Below, piece by piece: positions 6,429 through 11,927 of a stretch of 13,963 nt of DNA (position 1 is the stretch's first letter; every line of letters starts with the position of its first letter). Location of the stretch: contig JAEZEK010000099.1 of assembly GCA_023417735.1 (NCBI GenBank), forward strand, positions 1 through 13,963. Reading direction: 5' to 3'. The notes beneath the pieces were generated by a model. That model saw only the letters and a list, made by a program, of their open reading frames with translations, searched no databases and was not told where the DNA came from. The position numbers were made by a program, and so were the translations under genes. Source of the DNA: Pseudomonadota bacterium. GTDB lineage: Bacteria; Pseudomonadota; Alphaproteobacteria; Rhizobiales; Afifellaceae.

Positions 6429-7813
6429 GCGGGGATCCGCAGCGTCGCCCTGAGGCCGCCGAGCGGGCTGTCGTCGAGCGTGACGTCGCCGCCGTGGCTC
6501 CGCGCCACGTCGCGCGCGATGGTCAGCCCGAGCCCCGTGCCGCCCGCGTCGACGTTGCGCCCCTTGTCGAGGCGGAAGAAGGGCCGGAACACGGTCTCCC
6601 GGTGCTCCTCGGGGATGCCGGGGCCGTCGTCGTCCACCGTGACGGTCAGCCAGCCGGCCTCGTGCCGCGCTTCGACGGCGACGCGGTGCGCATGCTTGCC
6701 GGCATTGCCGACGAGATTGGCCAGGCAGCGCCGGAAGGCGACGGCGCGCACCAGGATCGTCGGCTCGCCGGCGAACGAGACCTCGACCTCGTCACCGCCC
6801 CGGCGCGCGGCTTCGCCGACCGCCTCGAGCTCGGCGGGCAGGTCGAGCGGCACGGTCGCCTCGCCGGCATCGCCCTTCGCGAAGGCGAGGTAATCCTCCA
6901 GCATCCGGCTCATCTCGTCGACGTCGCTGCGGAGCGCCTCCGTCTCGGGGCCGTCCTCGAGCATGGCGAGCTCCAGCTTGAAGCGGGTCAGGATGGTCCG
7001 CAGATCGTGGCTGACGCCGGAAAGCATGGCCGTGCGCTGCTCGACATGCCGCTCGATGCGGTCGCGCATGTCGATGAAGGCCTGGCTCGCCTGCCGCACC
7101 TCGCGCGCGCCGCGCGGCCGGAACTCGCCGACGGACCGGCCGCGGCCGAACGCTTCCGCCGCCTGCGCCAGGCGCTGGATGGGCTTGATCTGGTTGCGCA
7201 GGAACAGGAGCGCGATCGCGATCAGCACGAGCGACGTCACGACCATCCAGACGAGGAAGATGTGGGAGTTCGAGGCGTAGGCCTGATGGCGGGGCGCGAA
7301 GACGCGCAGGATGTGGCTGTCGAGCTGGATCCGGATCTCCACCATGTCGGAATTCCCGACCGTGTCGATCCAGAACGGACGGCTGATCCGGTTCGTGATC
7401 TCGTTGGAGAGCGCCCGGTCGAGCAGCGAGAAGAACGGCTTCGGCGCCGTCGGGGGCAGCGGCCCGGGCGGCAGCACTGACACCGTGAGGCCGAACGTGT
7501 TCGCGGCCAGCGCCGTGACGGTGGAGAACCTCGGATCCTGGGGGTAGTCCTCGATGACCTGGATGATCGCGGCGATGTCGCGCGTCACCGCCGCGGAGAG
7601 GCGCCGCGTCACGGTCTGCCAGTGCCGCTCCATGAAGATGTAGGCGACGACCGACTGCAGGATGACGATCGGCATCACGACGATGAGGATGGAGCGGGCG
7701 AAGAGGCCCTTGGGCAGCCGCGTCGAGAGCCGGCCGGCCACCTTCGCCAGGGGGCGCCAGGCGGCGCGGAGCCAGACGCCCGTGCGCCCCAGGACGCGGG
7801 CGGCGCGGTTCAC
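6425..7813 (-). CDS. EnvZ-like sensor histidine kinase
   Basis: A 462-residue inner-membrane kinase. From the GTG at 7813: a short basic cytoplasmic N-terminus; membrane helix 1 (about 41-61, SILIVVMPIVILQSVVAYIF); a periplasmic sensor region of about 120 residues; membrane helix 2 (about 184-205); a HAMP linker (206-258); the dimerisation/phosphoacceptor box SGVSHDLRTILTRF with H269; the N box NLVGNAGKHA (366-375); G1 DDDGPGI (394-400); F box RPFFRLD; and G2 GGTGLGL (424-430). All catalytic parts are present. The proline usually following the HDLRT motif is isoleucine here. It lies 28 nt after the response regulator gene, its obvious partner. The start is uncertain: no good ribosome-binding site is seen, and the frame is open much further upstream, where it overlaps the regulator gene and looks non-coding. 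Confidence 0.9.
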   Translation of the reverse strand: MNRAARVLGRTGVWLRAAWRPLAKVAGRLSTRLPKGLFARSILIVVMPIVILQSVVAYIFMERHWQTVTRRLSAAVTRDIAAIIQVIEDYPQDPRFSTVTALAANTFGLTVSVLPPGPLPPTAPKPFFSLLDRALSNEITNRISRPFWIDTVGNSDMVEIRIQLDSHILRVFAPRHQAYASNSHIFLVWMVVTSLVLIAIALLFLRNQIKPIQRLAQAAEAFGRGRSVGEFRPRGAREVRQASQAFIDMRDRIERHVEQRTAMLSGVSHDLRTILTRFKLELAMLEDGPETEALRSDVDEMSRMLEDYLAFAKGDAGEATVPLDLPAELEAVGEAARRGGDEVEVSFAGEPTILVRAVAFRRCLANLVGNAGKHAHRVAVEARHEAGWLTVTVDDDGPGIPEEHRETVFRPFFRLDKGRNVDAGGTGLGLTIARDVARSHGGDVTLDDSPLGGLRATLRIPA

Positions 7814-7841
7814 CAGCTCGCGCAGGCGCGGGCGGGTTGCT

Positions 7842-8546
7842 TCATTCGACGAGGAGTCGATAGCCAATGCCGCGCACCGTCTGCAGGTGGACCGGGTTGG
7901 AGGGATCGCTCTCGATCTTCCGTCGCAGCCGGTTGATCTGGACGTCGACCGTCCGCTCGCCGCCGCCATTGGTGCCGGACAGGAGCTCGTGGCGGCGCAC
8001 GGTGTCGCCCATGCGCGCGGCGAGCAGCCGGAGCATCTCGCGCTCGCGCTCGGTGATGCGGACGGCCTCGCCGCCGCGCCTGAGCTCGCCGCGGCCGAGA
8101 TGGAAGAGGAACGATCCGAAGCGGACCTCCTCGACATCCGGCTGAGGCGGCACGGCGCCCCGCCGGAGGATGTTGTTGATCCGCAGCAGCAGCTCGCGCG
8201 GCTCGAACGGCTTGGCGAGGTAGTCGTCCGCGCCCGTCTCCAGGCCCTCGATCCGGTCGTCAGGCTCCGATCGCGCGGTGAGCATGAGGACCGGGACGTC
8301 CGAGCTCTCGCGCAGCGAGCGGGTCAGCTCGACCCCGGACTCGCCCGGCATCATCCAGTCGACCACGAGGAGGTCGAAGGCGAGGTGGGCCATGTGGCGC
8401 CGCGCCTCCGCCGCCGAGGCCGCCGCGGTGACGCGGAAGCCGCTGCCGCCTAGGAACTTCGAGAGGAGCGTGCGGATGCGGTTGTCGTCGTCGACGACCA
8501 GCAGATGGGCCGCGTCGTCCGCCGGGTTCACCGCGTTCCGGTTCAT
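7842..8546 (-). CDS. petR: OmpR/PhoB-family response regulator, PetR-like
   Basis: A 234-residue response regulator. The receiver domain (about 13-128) has the acidic pocket VVDDD (17-21), phosphoacceptor D63 in LLVVDWMMPGESG, T90 in MLTAR, and K112 in YLAKPF. The OmpR-type winged helix (about 142-234) shows ITEREREMLRLLAAR, then ERTVDVQINRLRRKIE and the terminal TVRGIGYRLLVE. It lies 9 nt after a MarR-family gene and upstream of a histidine kinase. The MarR-OmpR order beside a branched-chain aminotransferase resembles petP-petR of Rhodobacter capsulatus, genes linked there to cytochrome bc1 and growth; the symbol is assigned on family and order only. Its targets in this organism are unknown. 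Confidence 0.9.
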   Translation of the reverse strand: MNRNAVNPADDAAHLLVVDDDNRIRTLLSKFLGGSGFRVTAAASAAEARRHMAHLAFDLLVVDWMMPGESGVELTRSLRESSDVPVLMLTARSEPDDRIEGLETGADDYLAKPFEPRELLLRINNILRRGAVPPQPDVEEVRFGSFLFHLGRGELRRGGEAVRITEREREMLRLLAARMGDTVRRHELLSGTNGGGERTVDVQINRLRRKIESDPSNPVHLQTVRGIGYRLLVE

Positions 8547-8555
8547 GCCGCTCGC

Positions 8556-9083
8556 TCAGGCCTTTCCGTTGGTGCGGGTCAGCGCGGCGGCGCGCGGGCG
8601 GCCGCTCGCATCGACCATGCCGAACAGGAACTGCGCCACGCTCGCGCGGGCGCCCGCGGGCAGGCCGGCGAGGGCGGCCCGGATCCGCCGCGATTGCGGC
8701 TCCGCCAGGCGCCGCGCGAGAACCTGCCCGGAATCCGTGGCGAAGAGGAGGCGCTGGCGGCGGTCCTCGGAGCCGGTGCGCTGTTCGATGAAGCCGCCGT
8801 CGATCAGCTGCTTCAGCACGCGCCCGAGGCTCTGCTTCGTGATCTTCAGGATCTCCAGGAGATCGGCCACCGTCAGGCCAGGATTGCGCGACACGAAATG
8901 GAGCACCCGGTGATGCGCCCGCCCGAAGCCGTATTGGGTGAGGATGGCGTCGGGGTCGGACGTGAAATCCCGATAGGCGAAGAACAGCAGCTCGATGAGA
9001 TCGATGGGCTGTTCGCCGGCCATTTCCGGCGTGGCGCCGTTCGTTCGCGGCGCCGGCCGGACCGTGCCAGTTACGTCAGTCAT
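8556..9083 (-). CDS. petP: MarR-family transcriptional regulator, PetP-like
   Basis: A 175-residue MarR protein. A disordered N-terminus (1-25) precedes the dimerisation helices (PIDLIELLFFAYRDF) and a winged helix-turn-helix at about 70-112: LTVADLLEILKITKQSLGRV, KQLIDGGFIEQR, and the wing GSEDRRQRLLF with the DRR signature typical of MarR. The C-terminus closes the dimerisation region and ends in a basic tail. MarR proteins usually repress divergent or own genes and respond to small ligands or oxidation; no cysteine is present, so a thiol switch is unlikely. It is the first gene of the regulator-kinase operon and is divergent from the aminotransferase gene, whose -35 box lies 2 nt from this start codon. 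The ATG at 9083 has no clear ribosome-binding site; a shorter start at 9023 (MAGEQPIDL) is possible. Confidence 0.88.
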   Translation of the reverse strand: MTDVTGTVRPAPRTNGATPEMAGEQPIDLIELLFFAYRDFTSDPDAILTQYGFGRAHHRVLHFVSRNPGLTVADLLEILKITKQSLGRVLKQLIDGGFIEQRTGSEDRRQRLLFATDSGQVLARRLAEPQSRRIRAALAGLPAGARASVAQFLFGMVDASGRPRAAALTRTNGKA

Positions 9084-9084
9084 G

Positions 9085-9113
9085 TTGACACATTTCGCCC
9101 GGCTGGCTAGCTA
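9085..9113 (+). promoter_or_regulatory. Strong sigma70-like promoter for the aminotransferase gene
   Basis: TTGACA (9085-9090) and TAGCTA (9108-9113) are exactly 17 nt apart, the best promoter match in the window. Transcription rightwards would begin near 9120 and give a leader of about 125 nt. The -10 hexamer is self-complementary, so the same bases could serve leftward transcription of the MarR operon, though no good minus-strand -35 box sits at the right distance (GACATA with 17 nt, ATGACA with 19 nt). Confidence 0.6.
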
Positions 9114-9206
9114 AAGCAAGTCTCGCGCCGTATGTCATGAGGGCGTGATCCTCTCTTCGGCAGTTTGCGCGAAAAGCCCAAGCCTGCGCAATCGGCGGCG
9201 GCGAGA

Positions 9207-9225
9207 CGGTCGCGGCACCCGACCG
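9207..9225 (+). other. Leader hairpin upstream of the aminotransferase gene
   Basis: CGGTCG (9207-9212) and CGACCG (9220-9225) form a perfect 6-bp stem with a 7-nt loop in the presumed leader, ending 8 nt before the GAGGAG ribosome-binding site (9234-9239). No leader peptide rich in branched-chain codons and no T run was seen, so there is no support for classical attenuation. Confidence 0.3.
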
Positions 9226-9245
9226 CCCATTCTGAGGAGACGGCA

Positions 9246-10145
9246 ATGGCCGGCGTTCCCTTCGACAGCATGACAGGAAAGATCTGGTACAACGGCGATC
9301 TCGTCGACTGGGCGGACGCCAAGGTCCACGTGCTGACGCACGGGCTGCATTACGGCAGCTCCGTATTCGAGGGCGAGCGCGCCTATGGCGGCGCCATCTT
9401 CAAGAGCCGCGAGCACAGCCAGCGCCTGCTGGAATCCGCGCGCCTCCTCGATTTCGAGATCCCCTACACGGGCGAGGAGATCGATGCCGCGAAGAAGGCG
9501 GTGCTCGACGCCAACGGCTTCAAGGATGCCTACATCCGCCCCGTCGCCTGGCGCGGCAGCGAGATGATGGGCGTCTCGGCCCAGGCCAACCGCATTAACC
9601 TGGCGATCGCCGCCTGGGAATGGCCGTCCTATTTCGATCCGGCGCAGCGGCTGAAGGGCATCCGGCTCGACATCGCCGAGTACCGCCGGCCGGATCCGCG
9701 CACGGCGCCCTCGCGGTCGAAGGCGGCCGGCCTCTACATGATCTGCACGATCTCCAAGCACCAGGCCGAGCGGAAGGGCTATGCCGACGCGCTCATGCTG
9801 GACTGGGAGGGGCGGGTCGCGGAGTGCACGGGCGCGAACGTCTTCTTCACGAAGAACGGCGTGATCCATACCCCGATCGCGGACTGCTTCCTGGACGGCA
9901 TCACCCGGCGGACCGTGATCGACCTGGCGCGGGCGCGCGGCATCGAGGTGGTGGAGCGCCGGATCATGCCGGACGAGCTCGGCGATTTCGAGGAATGCTT
10001 CATCACCGGGACCGCAGCCGAGGTGACCCCGGTCGGCGAGATCGGGCCGTACCGGTTCACGCCCGGGCCGATCTGCACGGCGATGTTCGAGGACTACATG
10101 GCCGCCGTGCAGCCGAAGGCGGAGCGCAAGTCGGCGGCCGCCTGA
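9246..10145 (+). CDS. ilvE: Branched-chain amino acid aminotransferase (class IV, PLP)
   Basis: A 299-residue fold-type IV PLP enzyme that interconverts Leu, Ile and Val with their 2-oxo acids using glutamate/2-oxoglutarate, the last step of synthesis and first of breakdown. Motifs: IWYNGDLVDWADAKVHVLTHGLHYGSSVFEG region (13-43); YIRPVAWRG (96-104); the PLP-binding lysine K159 in SRSKAAGLYM; DALMLDWEGRVAECTGAN with the family glutamate E193; DCFLDGITRRTVIDLA (213-228); and CFITGTAAEVTPV (251-263). The length is normal. The ATG at 9246 is supported by GAGGAG 6 nt upstream; an in-frame ATG at 9165 would add a non-family extension. Divergent from the MarR gene, as in petP-petR loci of other alphaproteobacteria. 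A D-amino-acid transaminase role is less likely from the motifs. Confidence 0.94.
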   Translation: MAGVPFDSMTGKIWYNGDLVDWADAKVHVLTHGLHYGSSVFEGERAYGGAIFKSREHSQRLLESARLLDFEIPYTGEEIDAAKKAVLDANGFKDAYIRPVAWRGSEMMGVSAQANRINLAIAAWEWPSYFDPAQRLKGIRLDIAEYRRPDPRTAPSRSKAAGLYMICTISKHQAERKGYADALMLDWEGRVAECTGANVFFTKNGVIHTPIADCFLDGITRRTVIDLARARGIEVVERRIMPDELGDFEECFITGTAAEVTPVGEIGPYRFTPGPICTAMFEDYMAAVQPKAERKSAAA

Positions 10146-10162
10146 GCCGCCGGCGCGGGCAG

Positions 10163-10185
10163 GGCGGCGGGCGCCGCTCGCCGCC
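10163..10185 (+). terminator. Possible terminator hairpin after ilvE
   Basis: GGCGGCG (10163-10169) pairs perfectly with CGCCGCC (10179-10185) around a 9-nt loop, 17 nt after the ilvE stop. No T run follows, so a classical intrinsic terminator is not shown; in such GC-rich DNA the hairpin may also be chance. Confidence 0.35.
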
Positions 10186-10197
10186 TGCATCGCCGCG

Positions 10198-10295
10198 CTC
10201 GCATTCGAAGCAGCGCGCTTCCCCGCGCGCAGTCGTTATTGCGACACTCGCATTCGAAGCACCACGCTTCCCCACCCATTGTCGTCATCGCCGGT
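10198..10295. repeat. Imperfect 49-bp tandem duplication
   Basis: Two adjacent 49-nt units (10198-10246 and 10247-10295) begin with the identical 15-mer CTCGCATTCGAAGCA, share CGCTTCCCC at the same offset and keep a GTCGT-AT-GC pattern towards their ends. The second unit runs into the left terminus of the palindromic element at 10281, so the first unit may be a decayed copy of the element's left flank. Confidence 0.75.
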
Positions 10296-10373
10296 CTTGA
10301 TCCGGCGATCCACCGCGGCGCCGCCGCCCGCCCTGGGCCGCTGGATGCCCGGGTCGAGCCCGGGCATGACGAC
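10281..10373. repeat. Palindromic interspersed (REP/mosaic-like) element
   Basis: A 93-nt element bounded by inverted termini GTCGTCAT (10281-10288) and ATGACGAC (10366-10373). Inside are two hairpins: ATCGCCGG/CCGGCGAT (10287-10294 and 10302-10309, loop TCTTGAT) and ATGCCCGGG/CCCGGGCAT (10345-10353 and 10359-10367, loop TCGAG). The wording, with CTTGATCCGGCGATCCA and CTGGATGCCCGGGTCGAGCC, is like the multicopy intergenic palindromes common in Hyphomicrobiales genomes. It carries no gene and probably moves with help from elsewhere; position between convergent genes is typical. Confidence 0.8.
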
Positions 10374-10429
10374 AGTGGAGAGGGCATGGCGAAGGGAGGA
10401 AGCGAGGTGTTGGGATCGCACCACCTTCT

Positions 10430-10457
10430 CCGGCGTCATCGCCGGACTTGATCTGGC
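10430..10457. repeat. Second half copy of the palindromic element, overlapping the moaE 3' end
   Basis: Bases 10434-10457 match the left arm of the full element (10283-10306) at 22 of 24 positions in the same orientation, 151 nt further on. CCGGCG (10430-10435) and CGCCGG (10440-10445) form a perfect stem around TCAT, and the moaE stop (TGA on the minus strand, 10436-10438) sits in that loop. The hairpin could terminate or stabilise the uvrC-pgsA-moaD-moaE transcript; no T run is present. Confidence 0.7.
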
Positions 10458-10933
10458 CCCTCTGCGGCACGCGCCCAGCGCCCTGCCGCGGCGTCGTCGC
10501 TCGCCTTGGCGGCGACCCAGCCGCCCGGCCCGGCGTCCCGGCGGTGCTCCTTCTTCCAGAACGGTGCGCTGGTCTTCAGGAAATCCATCAGGAACGACGC
10601 GGCCTCGAAGGCCGCCTCGCGGTGTGCCGAGGCTGCCAGCACCAGCACGATCGGTTCGCCCGGCGCGATCCGGCCGTGGCGATGGATGACGGTCAGCCCC
10701 TCCAGCGGCCAGCGCTCGGCTGCCTGGCGCGCGATCGCCTCGATGGCGTGCTCGGCCATGCCGGGATAGTGCTCGAGCTCCAGCGCGGCGAGGCTGCCGC
10801 CTTCGTCGCGGCAGAGGCCGACGAACGAGACGACCGCACCGATGTCGGTCCGGCCCTCGGTCAGCCGCTCCGCCTCCGCGGCGGCATCGAAAGGAGCGGC
10901 CTGCACGCCGATCCTCGGGCTCCAGGGCTTCAT
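10436..10933 (-). CDS. moaE: Molybdopterin synthase catalytic subunit MoaE
   Basis: MoaE forms the heterotetrameric molybdopterin synthase with MoaD and converts precursor Z (cPMP) into molybdopterin. Visible motifs: GAVVSFVGLCRDE (32-44), LELEHYPGMAE (51-61), VIHRHGRIAPGE (82-93), ASAHREAAFEA (101-111) and the active-site block MDFLKTSAPFWKKE, with K120 and K127 as the expected catalytic lysines. The family core ends near residue 143. A tail of about 20 residues (ASDDAAAGRWARAAEGPDQV and on) follows; its last seven or so codons lie in a repeat half copy that also provides the stop. It starts 9 nt after the moaD stop without a strong ribosome-binding site, so coupling to moaD is likely. Confidence 0.94.
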   Translation of the reverse strand: MKPWSPRIGVQAAPFDAAAEAERLTEGRTDIGAVVSFVGLCRDEGGSLAALELEHYPGMAEHAIEAIARQAAERWPLEGLTVIHRHGRIAPGEPIVLVLAASAHREAAFEAASFLMDFLKTSAPFWKKEHRRDAGPGGWVAAKASDDAAAGRWARAAEGPDQVRR

Positions 10934-10942
10934 GGCCCGGGC

Positions 10943-11194
10943 TCAGCCGCCCGTCATGGGCGGGAAGAAGGCCACCTCGCGCGCGCCGGCAAGGGGCGCC
11001 TCGTGATCGGCATGCTCGAGGTCGAGCGCGGCGCGGATGACCTGCGGTTCGGCGAACGCGGCGGCGTAGCCCTCGTCGCGGGCGGCGAGCCAGCCGATCA
11101 GGTCGCCGACCTTCGTCACGCCCTCCGGCAGCTCGACGGTCTCCTCGGCACGGCCGATCCGTTCGCGCACCCAGGCGAAATAGCGGATGAGCAT
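10943..11194 (-). CDS. moaD: Molybdopterin synthase sulfur carrier subunit MoaD
   Basis: A small 83-residue ubiquitin-fold protein. It begins MLIRYFAWVRERIGRAEETV, with the FAWVRERIG block characteristic of MoaD, and ends AFFPPMTGG. The C-terminal Gly-Gly is the site that is adenylylated and thiocarboxylated before sulfur is passed to precursor Z in the MoaE active site. AAGGAG lies 7 nt before the ATG, partly inside the end of pgsA, and the gap to pgsA is only 4 nt. It is followed directly by moaE. The other cofactor genes (moaA, moaC, moeB) are not in the window. Confidence 0.95.
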   Translation of the reverse strand: MLIRYFAWVRERIGRAEETVELPEGVTKVGDLIGWLAARDEGYAAAFAEPQVIRAALDLEHADHEAPLAGAREVAFFPPMTGG

Positions 11195-11198
11195 TGCC

Positions 11199-11765
11199 CT
11201 ACTCCTTCACGATGTGGCGCAGCCCGGCACGGAAATAATCGTACCCCGTATAGAGCGTGACGATCGCGGCCGCCCAGAAGAAGGTGAGGCCGATGTCGAT
11301 GATCAGGCCGCTCTGCGCCCCCTGCACGGCCGGCGCGACGAGGAGGGCGGCGATCGCCACCAGCTGCATCGCCGTCTTCCATTTGGCGAGCCGGGTGACC
11401 GGCACGCTGACGCGGAGCTCGGCCAGGAACTCGCGCAGGCCGGACACGAAGATCTCCCGCATCAGCACGATGATCGCCGCCCAGATCGACCAGCCGGCGA
11501 GCATCCCGTTCGCCACCAGGACGAGGATCGAGACCGCCACCAGCAGCTTGTCCGCGATCGGGTCGAGCATCCGGCCGAGCACGGATTGCTGCTCCCAGGC
11601 GCGGGCGAGATAGCCGTCGACATAGTCGGTGATGCTCGCGGCGGCGAACAGCGCGAAGGCGAGCCAATGGCCGATGTCGCCCTCGATGAAGAAGGTCGCT
11701 CCCACGAGCGGAGCGGCCGCGATCCGGCCGTAGGTGAGCAGGTTCGGCACGGAGAGGGCGTGCAT
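11199..11765 (-). CDS. pgsA: CDP-diacylglycerol--glycerol-3-phosphate 3-phosphatidyltransferase
   Basis: PgsA makes phosphatidylglycerol phosphate from CDP-diacylglycerol and glycerol-3-phosphate in the inner membrane. The CDP-alcohol phosphotransferase signature is complete: D47, D50, G51, A54, R55, G64, D68 and D72, within TDYVDGYLARAWEQQ and SVLGRMLDPIADK. Four to five membrane helices are apparent. With the ATG at 11765 the protein is 188 residues and begins MHALSVPNLLTYGRIAAAP, aligning well with the usual family N-terminus (E. coli PgsA is 182 residues). In-frame ATGs at 11798, 11810 and 11864 would add up to 33 hydrophilic residues; none of the four has a clear ribosome-binding site. 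It follows uvrC and is 4 nt from moaD. Its product is the lipid donor for Lgt. Confidence 0.93.
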   Translation of the reverse strand: MHALSVPNLLTYGRIAAAPLVGATFFIEGDIGHWLAFALFAAASITDYVDGYLARAWEQQSVLGRMLDPIADKLLVAVSILVLVANGMLAGWSIWAAIIVLMREIFVSGLREFLAELRVSVPVTRLAKWKTAMQLVAIAALLVAPAVQGAQSGLIIDIGLTFFWAAAIVTLYTGYDYFRAGLRHIVKE

Positions 11766-11927
11766 TCGGATTGGCCGCACGTGACCGCTCCGATCCATCG
11801 GCACCGTCATGTCTGCACCATCATCATCAGGACCCAAGGCGGTCAAGCCCCGCCGATAGCGCATCAGCGTGACCGTCGCATGTCGCGGCGCCCGCGCGCC
11901 GCCCCGGACCCGCCGTCGCGAGCGCCT

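Larger units (their letters stand above)
10146..10435. other. Repeat-rich gap between convergent ilvE and moaE
   Basis: This 290-nt gap contains no convincing gene. It holds a GC-rich 7-bp hairpin after ilvE, a 49-bp imperfect tandem repeat, a palindromic mosaic-like element and the start of a second half copy (each listed separately), plus an AG-rich stretch (10375-10412) and a weak inverted repeat AGGTG/CACCT around 10405-10428. Short open frames crossing it follow the repeats and have no ribosome-binding sites or recognisable products. Confidence 0.75.

Noticed and set aside
7814..8137. In-frame upstream extension of the histidine kinase over the response regulator gene
   Set aside because: The extension is Ser/Ala/Arg-rich and overlaps the conserved response regulator winged helix on the same strand; it resembles no sensor domain.
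9135..10190. A 351-codon minus-strand open frame opposite ilvE
   Set aside because: ilvE carries all class IV aminotransferase motifs and a good ribosome-binding site; the opposite frame has no motif and even runs into the ilvE leader.
10146..10435. CRISPR array or small RNA in the repeat-rich gap
   Set aside because: There are only two imperfect adjacent copies without spacers, and the inverted repeats fit a palindromic interspersed element better. No promoter for an independent RNA was seen.
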